In this document: positions 1 through 5,021 of the stretch, piece by piece
Layout of the letters: each line of letters starts with the position of its first letter
How positions within the stretch are numbered: the stretch's first letter is position 1
Program-made: the position numbers and the translations under genes
The notes under the pieces: generated by a model
Databases searched by the model: none
The model's input: the letters and a program-made list of their open reading frames with translations, nothing else
Told to the model about the DNA's origin: nothing
Source of the DNA: an uncultured Treponema sp.
Lineage (GTDB): Bacteria > Spirochaetota > Spirochaetia > Treponematales > Treponemataceae
Direction of reading: 5' to 3'
DNA: 6,918 bases
NCBI GenBank assembly: GCA_905372205.1
Contig: CAJPOH010000046.1
Span: 1-6,918, forward strand

Positions 1-55
1 AGCAACGAGGGGCAAATCCCGCTATATTGCATCCGCATTCTGTACAGAATTGCAT
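1..55 (-). CDS. possible zinc-ribbon protein, N-terminal fragment
   Basis: Read on the minus strand from the ATG at 55-53, the frame gives MQFCTECGCNIAGFAPRC and runs open off the left edge. C4-x2-C7 followed by a cysteine at 18 after a hydrophobic/Ala-rich stretch is the usual opening of short zinc-ribbon domains found at the N-terminus of many bacterial membrane or regulatory proteins. The same frame stays open upstream of the ATG and carries another CxxC (PCLKC, about 95-80), so the true start could lie further up, but no in-frame ATG, GTG or TTG is visible there. No Shine-Dalgarno precedes the ATG. The region is also built of TTGC/GCA-rich imperfect repeats, which could create Cys codons by chance. 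It may therefore be an intergenic repeat rather than a gene. The function cannot be named from 18 residues. Confidence 0.35.
   Translation of the reverse strand, partial: MQFCTECGCNIAGFAPRC
37..50. repeat. 14-bp perfect palindrome ATTCTGTACAGAAT
   Basis: ATTCTGTACAGAAT equals its own reverse complement. It lies about 65 bp upstream of the predicted mtnN -35 and inside the possible zinc-ribbon frame. It could be a dimeric repressor site, or part of the repeat structure of this stretch (TTGC at 27, 50 and 73, each 23 nt apart). No regulator is identified. Confidence 0.5.
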
Positions 56-113
56 CGCAATACATACGTGTTTTGCAAAGCATTTTAGGCAAGGCGTGCG
101 ATTATTTAAGATG

Positions 114-142
114 TTGATTTTTTCTACAAAAGATATTACTAT
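114..142 (+). promoter_or_regulatory. predicted sigma70 promoter of mtnN (leaderless)
   Basis: TTGATT (114-119), a 17-bp spacer and TACTAT (137-142) match the sigma70 pattern at four of six bases in each box. A start site about 7 nt after the -10 box falls at about 149, the A of the mtnN ATG. That would give a transcript with essentially no 5' leader, which agrees with the absence of a Shine-Dalgarno sequence before this gene. Confidence 0.5.
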
Positions 143-148
143 ACAGCT

Positions 149-901
149 ATGCGAATAGGAATTTTAGGTGCAGAACAACAAGAAACTGCATTGTTACAAA
201 AAGTATTAAAAGGCAGAGAGAGAAAGATTGCAACCGCCACATTTTATGAAGGATCCATAGGTGATGTTGAAGTTGTTTTGGTTCATTCAGGAATAGGCAA
301 GGTTAATGCAGCTATAGCCACACAGATTCTCATCACAGAATTTAAGGTAGATTATGTGATCAATACAGGAGTTGCAGGCTCTCTTGACCCCTCTCTTAAT
401 ATTTTTGACGTTGTCTGTTCTATTGACGCTATAGAACATGATTTTGATGCAACTTATTTTGGATATGAAAGAGGACAAGTGCCACAGGCAAAATCTCCAT
501 TCTACCCGAGCGATCCTTATCTTGCAGAATTAATGTTGAAAACATTTTCCTTAATTAAAGAAGATGTAAAGGTGCAAGGACGTTTTGCTCCTGATGATGC
601 AAACATTGTTAAACATATCAAGCTGGTTATGGGACGTATTGCCTCAGGCGACATCTTTGTAACAAATAAGAGCATGAAAGAAAGGCTTCGTAAAGACACT
701 GAAGCTATTTGTGTTGAGATGGAAGGTGCTGCTGTGGCACACACTTGCTTTGCAAACAAGGTGCCATATCTTATTTTACGTTGCATTTCTGACCTTGCAG
801 ATAAAGAGAATTTAGTTATGCTCTCATATGATGATTTCGCTAAAAAGGCTGCGTTTTTATCTTCGCGCATTGTGCTAAAACTGCTTTCTCTTTTGTCCTG
901 A
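149..901 (+). CDS. mtnN: 5'-methylthioadenosine/S-adenosylhomocysteine nucleosidase
   Basis: This enzyme hydrolyses the N-glycosidic bond of MTA and SAH (and 5'-deoxyadenosine), giving adenine plus the thioribose. It recycles SAM by-products and makes the AI-2 precursor S-ribosylhomocysteine. The protein follows the PNP/UDP phosphorylase-family fold: MRIGILGAEQQE at the start with the catalytic Glu at 12, SGIGKVNAA (47-55), INTGVAGSL (71-79), the adenine-site ASGDIF (165-170), VEMEG with E190 and catalytic E192, and SDLAD with general-acid D215. At 250 residues it is about 18 longer than the E. coli enzyme (232); the extra residues lie at about 143-163, just before ASGD. The start is secure: an in-frame stop lies at 107-109, no other start codon lies between, and Glu12 is in register. 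There is no Shine-Dalgarno, and a promoter 7 nt upstream suggests leaderless expression. Confidence 0.95.
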   Translation: MRIGILGAEQQETALLQKVLKGRERKIATATFYEGSIGDVEVVLVHSGIGKVNAAIATQILITEFKVDYVINTGVAGSLDPSLNIFDVVCSIDAIEHDFDATYFGYERGQVPQAKSPFYPSDPYLAELMLKTFSLIKEDVKVQGRFAPDDANIVKHIKLVMGRIASGDIFVTNKSMKERLRKDTEAICVEMEGAAVAHTCFANKVPYLILRCISDLADKENLVMLSYDDFAKKAAFLSSRIVLKLLSLLS

Positions 902-904
902 TAG

Positions 905-933
905 TTGACTTTGTTTCTATAAAATAATATTTT
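905..933 (+). promoter_or_regulatory. possible promoter of the FGE-domain lipoprotein gene
   Basis: TTGACT (905-910) lies 17 bp before TATTTT (928-933), just after the mtnN stop. The -35 box is five of six to consensus and the -10 box is weak. No terminator is visible between mtnN and the next gene, so read-through from mtnN is also possible. Confidence 0.4.
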
Positions 934-974
934 TATGCCTCTATATTTTTGAACGATGTTTTTATGGAGGTTTT

Positions 975-2342
975 ATGAAAACAGTAAAAACTATTTTTGT
1001 ATTGTCTTGTGTTTTGTTTGTATTTGCCTGCAAAAATACAGGACAGGAAAGCAATCCAGTAGCTCCAACAGAAAAAGCCAAGTTGATTTCCATAAAAATC
1101 GGAAATTATCCTTTGACTAACAAAGAGCTAATGCAAGCACAATCTGATTCAGGTTTTACTAAAGACTTTGAAAGCAATTTTCAAGCATCAGCTCGAATTG
1201 TGGTTGAGGCGGAAGACGGAGCTACTAAAACTTTTGTGCCTACAGGTTCTGAGAATATTACACTTAGAAAGACACCTCAAACTATCTCTATTACCTTAAA
1301 GAAGGATGGAAAACTAAACAATATATGTAAATTAATTTTGAGTAAGAAAGAAGAAATCTCTCCGCCCACACCTCAAGTCTTACCTTTTGATGATATGATT
1401 GAAGTATCTCCTCCAGAAAATGGCATTATCGGAAGAACTTTTAATTCCAATGCATTGCAATATGATGGAGTCTTTTTGAAAGATAGAGTGGTTAAACTTT
1501 CTAAGTTTTCAGTTGCAAAATATGAACTAACTTATAAGATTTGGCACGCAGTAACTGAGTGGGCAAAAACACATGGTTATACGTTCACAGGACAAGCAAA
1601 GGAAGGAATAAAAACTGCTGTGCCAAATGCAGAGCCTAGAACTGATAACTTACCAGTAACTCAAGTAAATTGGTATGATGCAATTATATGGTGCAACGCT
1701 TACACTGAAATGACAAAAAGCGAAACAGAATGCGTTTATAGAGAAGAGAATGCTAGTGGAGCTATCTTAAAAGATGCAACAGACCAAGAACTTTATAAAA
1801 AAGTGTTTTGGGATAAAACAAAAAAAGGCTATAGACTTTTAAGTGAGGCAGAATGGGAATATGTGGCACGCTATCAAAAAGATAACAATAATGGAGTAGG
1901 AAGGGAGTATAATGTAGGTACAGGTGTTTGGCTCACTAAAATTGACACCGTTTCTGGTGCTAGTAAAAACTGGAAAGATGCAGATCAAGAAGAGACAGCA
2001 AAATATTGCTGGTGGACTAGCGATGTTACCCAGCAAATGCCAAAAGCTGTTGATGGAAGACTAGCGAATCACTTAGGTGTACACGATATGTCGGGCAATA
2101 TGATGGAATGGGTGTATGACTGGTATAAGGTCAGCGAAGAAAAATCAGAAACAGTATTGAATCCTGAAGGTCCAGCTTTAGATAGCTTAGATGTAAGTAC
2201 TTTGCAAAAAGTGATGAAAGGTGGAGCATATAACTCAGTTTCCTTAATGCAATGCCTTCCAGCTTACAGAAATGGAAGAAGAACAGCAGGAAATCAAGGG
2301 GATCATATGGATTCAGGGGTAAGGTTAGCCTTTTATAAATAG
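975..2342 (+). CDS. lipoprotein with SUMF1/FGE-sulfatase (C-type-lectin-like) domain
   Basis: A surface or periplasmic lipoprotein, probably ligand-binding rather than enzymatic. Residues 1-18 form a lipoprotein signal with V-F-A-C19 as a relaxed spirochaetal lipobox. Residues about 36-124 form a beta-rich domain I do not recognise by name. A Pro-rich linker (129-137) leads to the FGE-sulfatase domain (about 145-455), marked by VNWYDAIIWCNAY (231-243), GYRLLSEAEWEYVAR (285-299), LGVHDMSGNMMEWVYDWY (367-384), MKGGAY (414-419) and the terminal SGVRLAFYK. Formylglycine-generating enzymes need a redox Cys pair after the RGGS/KGGS motif; here the sequence reads GGAYNSVSLMQC with no pair, so aldehyde-forming activity is unlikely. 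Families of such lipoproteins occur in T. denticola, where TvpA-type members are targets of a diversity-generating retroelement. A GGAGG Shine-Dalgarno (966-970) sits unusually close, 4 nt before the ATG. The gene ends at a strong terminator. Confidence 0.88.
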   Translation: MKTVKTIFVLSCVLFVFACKNTGQESNPVAPTEKAKLISIKIGNYPLTNKELMQAQSDSGFTKDFESNFQASARIVVEAEDGATKTFVPTGSENITLRKTPQTISITLKKDGKLNNICKLILSKKEEISPPTPQVLPFDDMIEVSPPENGIIGRTFNSNALQYDGVFLKDRVVKLSKFSVAKYELTYKIWHAVTEWAKTHGYTFTGQAKEGIKTAVPNAEPRTDNLPVTQVNWYDAIIWCNAYTEMTKSETECVYREENASGAILKDATDQELYKKVFWDKTKKGYRLLSEAEWEYVARYQKDNNNGVGREYNVGTGVWLTKIDTVSGASKNWKDADQEETAKYCWWTSDVTQQMPKAVDGRLANHLGVHDMSGNMMEWVYDWYKVSEEKSETVLNPEGPALDSLDVSTLQKVMKGGAYNSVSLMQCLPAYRNGRRTAGNQGDHMDSGVRLAFYK

Positions 2343-2357
2343 CTTTCGATTTTTATA

Positions 2358-2394
2358 AAAAACACCTAATTGAAAAGCTAGATTAGGTGTTTTT
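2358..2394. terminator. bidirectional rho-independent terminator
   Basis: AAAAACACCTAAT (2358-2370) and ATTAGGTGTTTTT (2382-2394) are exact reverse complements, making a 13-bp stem with an 11-nt loop. A T-run follows on both strands. It lies between the convergent lipoprotein gene (+) and the HTH-like gene (-), so it can end both transcripts. Confidence 0.88.
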
Positions 2395-2433
2395 CTCATC
2401 CTTAAATAAATAAAACCTCTTTGGAGCTGTTAT

Positions 2434-2916
2434 TTAATTTTCGTATACAAACCAATCTTGCACATTGATTTTGCTAGAAAACTCAATCATTCTATTGAAT
2501 GTTATATTGTTGATTTTTCCTTTTTTTAGACAATACACAGGCTGATACTGAAAGCCTGCTTTAACCCATGCTTTTATGGGAACTTCTAGCAATTTTTTAA
2601 ATGCCTTGCTTTTTTTGAAACTTGGTTTTTTTACAGAACTATCTAATTGTTTGCAACGTGGTTTTTTCTTGTCTACCTCAACAAACCACCACATAGGTGG
2701 AATAATAAATCTTAACATCATCATCACATAATATCCAGGCTGTCTTGTCCCAATTGCCATTCTATAGACATCAGTATGTGGTATACCATGTTCTTGACAA
2801 AATGAACGTAGTTTACGATTCTCTATCTTTTTAACTAAGAAATCTTGAGCATAAGACACACCTTCCAATCCATTTGACGGCTTGACTGTCACATAGAGAT
2901 CATATTCTCTTCCCAT
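2434..2916 (-). CDS. basic protein with two tandem HTH-like modules, probable DNA-binding protein
   Basis: I do not recognise a named family. The 160-residue protein has a Cro/CI-type helix-turn-helix pattern at about 36-80: helices around LRSFCQEHG, IPHTDVYRMAIG and the third-helix region ending IIPPMWWFVE. A Lys-rich linker (83-109, many KK pairs) leads to a second region at about 114-159 that repeats the same layout. IKAWVKAGFQYQPVY parallels LRSFCQEHGIPHTDVY, each reaching a Val-Tyr then a Gly five residues on, and both modules end in a W-F-V motif. This suggests an internal duplication. There is no signal peptide or membrane segment. The start is well set by GGAGGT 7 nt before the ATG. 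The gene sits alone between two terminators, so it is probably monocistronic. A regulatory DNA-binding role is inferred; no target is visible. Confidence 0.7.
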   Translation of the reverse strand: MGREYDLYVTVKPSNGLEGVSYAQDFLVKKIENRKLRSFCQEHGIPHTDVYRMAIGTRQPGYYVMMMLRFIIPPMWWFVEVDKKKPRCKQLDSSVKKPSFKKSKAFKKLLEVPIKAWVKAGFQYQPVYCLKKGKINNITFNRMIEFSSKINVQDWFVYEN

Positions 2917-2938
2917 CTAATTCACCTCCACTATAATT

Positions 2939-2972
2939 ACTATATGCTATCATATTCTTTTTATAATAGCAA
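2939..2972 (-). promoter_or_regulatory. possible promoter of the HTH-like gene
   Basis: On the minus strand the AT-rich stretch contains TTGCTA (2972-2967) with TAGCAT 17 bp on (2949-2944), and a better -10-like TATAGT at 2944-2939 that has no good -35 partner. A promoter must lie here because an upstream terminator (3038-3069) separates the gene from rpmA. The exact hexamers are uncertain. Confidence 0.3.
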
Positions 2973-3037
2973 TACTTCGAAAAGAGAAAGCGTAACATGA
3001 AAAATAGAGATATCTTTATGATGTATTAGGAATAAAA

Positions 3038-3069
3038 AAACACAAGAAAACAAGCATTTTCTTGTGTTT
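3038..3069 (-). terminator. rho-independent terminator of the rplU-prp-rpmA operon
   Basis: AAACACAAGAAAA (3038-3050) and TTTTCTTGTGTTT (3057-3069) form a perfect 13-bp stem with a 6-nt loop. Read on the minus strand, the hairpin runs into seven Ts (3040-3034). It lies 53 nt after the rpmA stop. No U-tract follows on the plus strand, so it acts for the minus-strand operon. Confidence 0.85.
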
Positions 3070-3113
3070 GGAAATCTCTGATTAACTCGCTACACACAAC
3101 TTAAACAGAGATT
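3070..3113. repeat. intergenic hairpin repeat, copy 1
   Basis: AATCTCTGATTAA (3073-3085) pairs with TTAAACAGAGATT (3101-3113) with one mismatch. The loop contains CTCGCTACACA. The first 27 bases resemble copy 2 at 4217-4242 at about 22 positions, sharing GGAAA, TGATTAA and TCGCTAC. It sits between the rpmA stop and its terminator. Confidence 0.6.
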
Positions 3114-3122
3114 CTATTGAAA

Positions 3123-3377
3123 TTAGTTGGAGTCTGTTACGGAAAGGAGTTTTCTGCCTCTTCTTTCATGAAAGCACACCTTACCAGCTATTTTCGCATA
3201 CAATGTGTAGTCAGAACCACACCCAACATTTTTGCCTGGATGTATTTTAGTTCCACGCTGACGTACTAGTATAGAACCAGCTTTAACAACTTCTCCACCA
3301 TATGCTTTAACACCTAAATACTTAGGGTTTGAATCCCTTCCATTTTTAGCACCGCTACCGCCTCTTTTTCTAGCCAT
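3123..3377 (-). CDS. rpmA: 50S ribosomal protein L27
   Basis: A large-subunit protein whose flexible N-terminus reaches the peptidyl-transferase centre and helps place tRNA substrates. The 84-residue length is typical. Family hallmarks are [19 protein letters not shown] (6-24), [17 protein letters not shown] (27-43), [10 protein letters not shown] (45-54) and D56-Y-T-L-Y. The N-terminus MARKRGGSG matches the short E. coli-type form. It lacks the roughly nine-residue, Phe-Phe-Ala-containing extension that Prp removes in Firmicutes. It is last in the rplU-prp-rpmA operon, 21 nt after prp. In many bacteria obg follows rpmA, but here a hairpin repeat and a terminator follow at once, so obg is not in this transcription unit. 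Confidence 0.97.
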   Translation of the reverse strand: MARKRGGSGAKNGRDSNPKYLGVKAYGGEVVKAGSILVRQRGTKIHPGKNVGCGSDYTLYAKIAGKVCFHERRGRKLLSVTDSN

Positions 3378-3383
3378 AACACT

Positions 3384-3388
3384 CCTCC
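3384..3388 (-). promoter_or_regulatory. Shine-Dalgarno fixing the rpmA start
   Basis: GGAGG on the minus strand lies 6 nt before the rpmA ATG. It fixes the short MARKRGG N-terminus and leaves no room for an N-terminal extension, which matters for judging whether Prp can process this L27. Confidence 0.85.
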
Positions 3389-3398
3389 AAAAAATAAT

Positions 3399-3743
3399 TT
3401 ATAAAACCAAACATTTCAAACACAAAAACTCAGGATATTCGATCGATAAACTCGTAAGCCCAAGCTCTAAAAAACTAAAAAGAAAAACAAGATAGTCAAA
3501 CGAAGAAGCTCCATACTTTGTGACATTTATCTTAATATCACCTCTTTCTGGATACTCCAACTCAACTTTTAGATTTTCATCAATTTTAATTCTTTCTTCC
3601 AAGGACAAGACTGCAGTTCGTAAAAGCACACTCACAGCAGAACACACAATATCAAACCCTTGCTTTGCAAATCCCGAGTGTCCTATTGCTTTGCATGAAA
3701 CAAATTCATTTTTTTCACCACTAATCATAGTGATACGGATCAT
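3399..3743 (-). CDS. prp: Prp-family ribosomal-processing cysteine protease
   Basis: Prp (YsxB family) is a small cysteine protease that, in Firmicutes such as Staphylococcus aureus, cuts the N-terminal extension from L27 before ribosome assembly. This 114-residue protein keeps the family core AIGHSGFAKQGFDIVCSAVS (19-38): His22 and Cys34 fall at the same numbers as the catalytic dyad of the S. aureus enzyme, and the G29-x-D31-I-V-C-S/A-A-V-S block is intact. It lies between rplU and rpmA, the usual place. Its ATG directly abuts the rplU stop (TAG-ATG), with AGAGG upstream in the end of rplU, so translation is probably coupled. The oddity is the substrate: neither neighbouring L27 nor L21 carries an extension to cleave. 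It may act on another protein, or help ribosome assembly in a different way. The Cys-rich C-terminus (FLCLKCLVL) is unusual. Confidence 0.88.
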   Translation of the reverse strand: MIRITMISGEKNEFVSCKAIGHSGFAKQGFDIVCSAVSVLLRTAVLSLEERIKIDENLKVELEYPERGDIKINVTKYGASSFDYLVFLFSFLELGLTSLSIEYPEFLCLKCLVL

Positions 3744-4055
3744 CTATGCCTCTACAATATCTTCAATAAGTATTGAAGTATACTGTTGCCTGTGTCCCTT
3801 GAGTTTGTGATAATTTTTCTTAGATTTTTCTTTATAGACCAATACCTTTTTGTCTCTTATATCATTACCTTTTTTTGCAATAATTTGGCAACCATTAACA
3901 TAAGGCGTACCAACTTTTATATTACCTTCATTACTGAGCAACAAAACCTTTTCTATCACAATTTTATCATCATCGGTGTTTACTTTGTCCACCATTATCT
4001 CAGAACCTTTTTCTGCTTTATATTGCTTTCCCTTATATTCAAAAAGTGCGTACAT
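3744..4055 (-). CDS. rplU: 50S ribosomal protein L21
   Basis: A large-subunit protein that binds 23S rRNA. The 103-residue length is normal. It has the standard start MYALFEYKGKQYKAEKG, the central VGTPYVNGCQIIAK (48-61) and the family signature near the C-terminus, KSKKNYHKLKGHRQQYT (77-93). AAGGAG lies 8 nt before the ATG. It heads the rplU-prp-rpmA operon behind a consensus promoter and a leader of about 68 nt. Confidence 0.97.
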   Translation of the reverse strand: MYALFEYKGKQYKAEKGSEIMVDKVNTDDDKIVIEKVLLLSNEGNIKVGTPYVNGCQIIAKKGNDIRDKKVLVYKEKSKKNYHKLKGHRQQYTSILIEDIVEA

Positions 4056-4123
4056 CTTTTTCTCTCCTTACCAAACAATTTAGCACCAGAAACTATATGC
4101 TTTGCCCCCAATTGCTACTACAG
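4056..4123 (-). promoter_or_regulatory. 5' leader of the rplU operon, possible autoregulatory RNA
   Basis: From the start site expected about 7 nt past the -10 box, the transcript carries a leader of about 68 nt before rplU. On the minus strand, TGCTA just upstream of the Shine-Dalgarno region could pair with either of two upstream AGCA segments (TAGCA, or AGCA after GGGGGCAA), giving mutually exclusive short stems. L21 leader RNAs are known in Firmicutes; resemblance to that class is not shown here. Confidence 0.3.
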
Positions 4124-4129
4124 GCGGGC

Positions 4130-4159
4130 ATTATATCACTATTAACTAAAAACTGTCAA
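4130..4159 (-). promoter_or_regulatory. consensus sigma70 promoter of rplU-prp-rpmA
   Basis: On the minus strand TTGACA (4159-4154) and TATAAT (4135-4130) both match consensus perfectly, with an 18-bp spacer and a TG one base before the -10 box (extended -10). It is the best promoter in the window, as expected for a ribosomal-protein operon. Confidence 0.9.
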
Positions 4160-4216
4160 CTATATTAATTTAGGGATTTAACTTTTGGAAAATGACATAT
4201 GAAGGTAGGTATCTAA

Positions 4217-4253
4217 GGAAACATTGATTAATTCGCTACTCAGAATTAGTCAA
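4217..4253. repeat. intergenic hairpin repeat, copy 2
   Basis: TTGATTAATTC (4224-4234) pairs with GAATTAGTCAA (4243-4253), with one T-G wobble on the plus strand, around the loop GCTACTCA. The left part matches copy 1 at 3070-3096. It lies 25 nt past the stop of the receiver/PilZ-like gene. It may help end that transcript, although no U-run follows on the minus strand. Confidence 0.6.
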
Positions 4254-4278
4254 CATCCTAACAGTTAGTTTAAGAAAT

Positions 4279-4995
4279 CTAACTTATAAGGGCAAGCTCT
4301 TCGTTTTCATCAAGTAATTCTGCTATTGCCTTTGCATCTTCTTCATTCAGATCAACAAACTCTAAGTTGAGATAGTCTCCTACTTCAAGTACACGACAGT
4401 AAGGGGTAATGATTTTATCTTTAATTTTCAATGAACAATTTTTTAAGACATCATCTTTATTCACGCCTTCTACCTTTATATCAGGAATAAAAAGGATAGA
4501 ATCAGAATGTAAGTCTTTCACTCTTCCTGTCACAATGCACTCAGCTTCTGGTTCAACAAACAAAAAAGAACAATCGTTATTAGAAAAATCTTTATCAAAA
4601 TCTCGTCTACTATTAAAAGATGCACTCTTATATTTAGAAAGAATATCTCTGGCATTATTCACAACTACTTCGTTAGGTGTATCAATGTTTATAATACCCT
4701 GTACTCCTATACTAACGGCCTTATCTACTTCAAAAGCCGAAAAAAAAGCATTCACCATCAAGATAAGCACAACATCATTTTTTGAGTTACTATACCTAAC
4801 ATACTGTGTAATCACCTTCCAATGACGCGGAAAATCTATTGTATCTACCACTATAGCATCAGGTTTAATCTCTGCAAGATTATCCAACGCCTTCATAGGT
4901 GAACTATAATGGATAATATCAATAGATTGCTCTCTAAAGAACTTCATCAAAGTCTTACTCTTACTTTGAGACTCTGAGATAAGCACCATTATCAT
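4279..4995 (-). CDS. degenerate receiver domain fused to PilZ-like domain
   Basis: A cytosolic 238-residue protein. Residues about 1-120 have the CheY-like alpha/beta pattern: VLISES in strand 1, KPDAIVVDTIDF (44-55) with D51 at the phosphoacceptor place, VVLILMVNAFF as strand 4, and GVQGIINIDTPNE as strand 5. Key receiver residues are altered: the acidic pair reads S7-E8, the Thr/Ser switch place reads V-N, and the conserved Lys is Asp105. Residues about 128-230 resemble a PilZ barrel, ending with LEFVDLNEEDAKAIAELL, which is typical of the PilZ C-terminal helix. However, the c-di-GMP signature (RxxxR and D/NxSxxG) is degenerate: DLHSDS stands where DxSxxG is expected. The protein is thus probably a protein-protein adaptor or senses something else. 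It is the last gene of the purQ unit, 26 nt after the preceding gene. The start MIMV is chosen because a GAGAG lies 6 nt upstream. Confidence 0.7.
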   Translation of the reverse strand: MIMVLISESQSKSKTLMKFFREQSIDIIHYSSPMKALDNLAEIKPDAIVVDTIDFPRHWKVITQYVRYSNSKNDVVLILMVNAFFSAFEVDKAVSIGVQGIINIDTPNEVVVNNARDILSKYKSASFNSRRDFDKDFSNNDCSFLFVEPEAECIVTGRVKDLHSDSILFIPDIKVEGVNKDDVLKNCSLKIKDKIITPYCRVLEVGDYLNLEFVDLNEEDAKAIAELLDENEELALIS

Positions 4996-5021
4996 ACTAC
5001 ACTCTCTTTTAACACCCGTCG

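Noticed and set aside
517..870. Open frame antisense to mtnN
   Set aside because: It lies wholly inside a gene with all catalytic motifs, has no Shine-Dalgarno and resembles no family.
975..2342. Active formylglycine-generating enzyme
   Set aside because: The conserved active-site Cys pair after the GG motif is missing, and no sulfatase gene is nearby.
2402..2437. Inverted repeat TTAAATAA/TTATTTAA overlapping the end of the HTH-like gene
   Set aside because: Only 8 bp of pure A/T with a 20-nt loop in AT-rich DNA; the stronger terminator next to it explains the region.
2997..3029. Ten-codon frame MKNRDIFMMY on the plus strand
   Set aside because: Too short, with no convincing Shine-Dalgarno or promoter, and it sits between two minus-strand genes.
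3399..3743. Idea that Prp marks a prophage remnant
   Set aside because: Prp is a normal chromosomal member of the L21-L27 operon, and no phage structural or integrase genes are nearby.
3520..3810. Plus-strand open frame antisense to prp and the end of rplU
   Set aside because: It overlaps two recognised genes and has no ribosome site.
3786..4145. Plus-strand open frame across rplU and its promoter
   Set aside because: It is a shadow of rplU and overlaps the consensus promoter; the Phe/Ile/Tyr-rich translation comes from the A-rich opposite strand.
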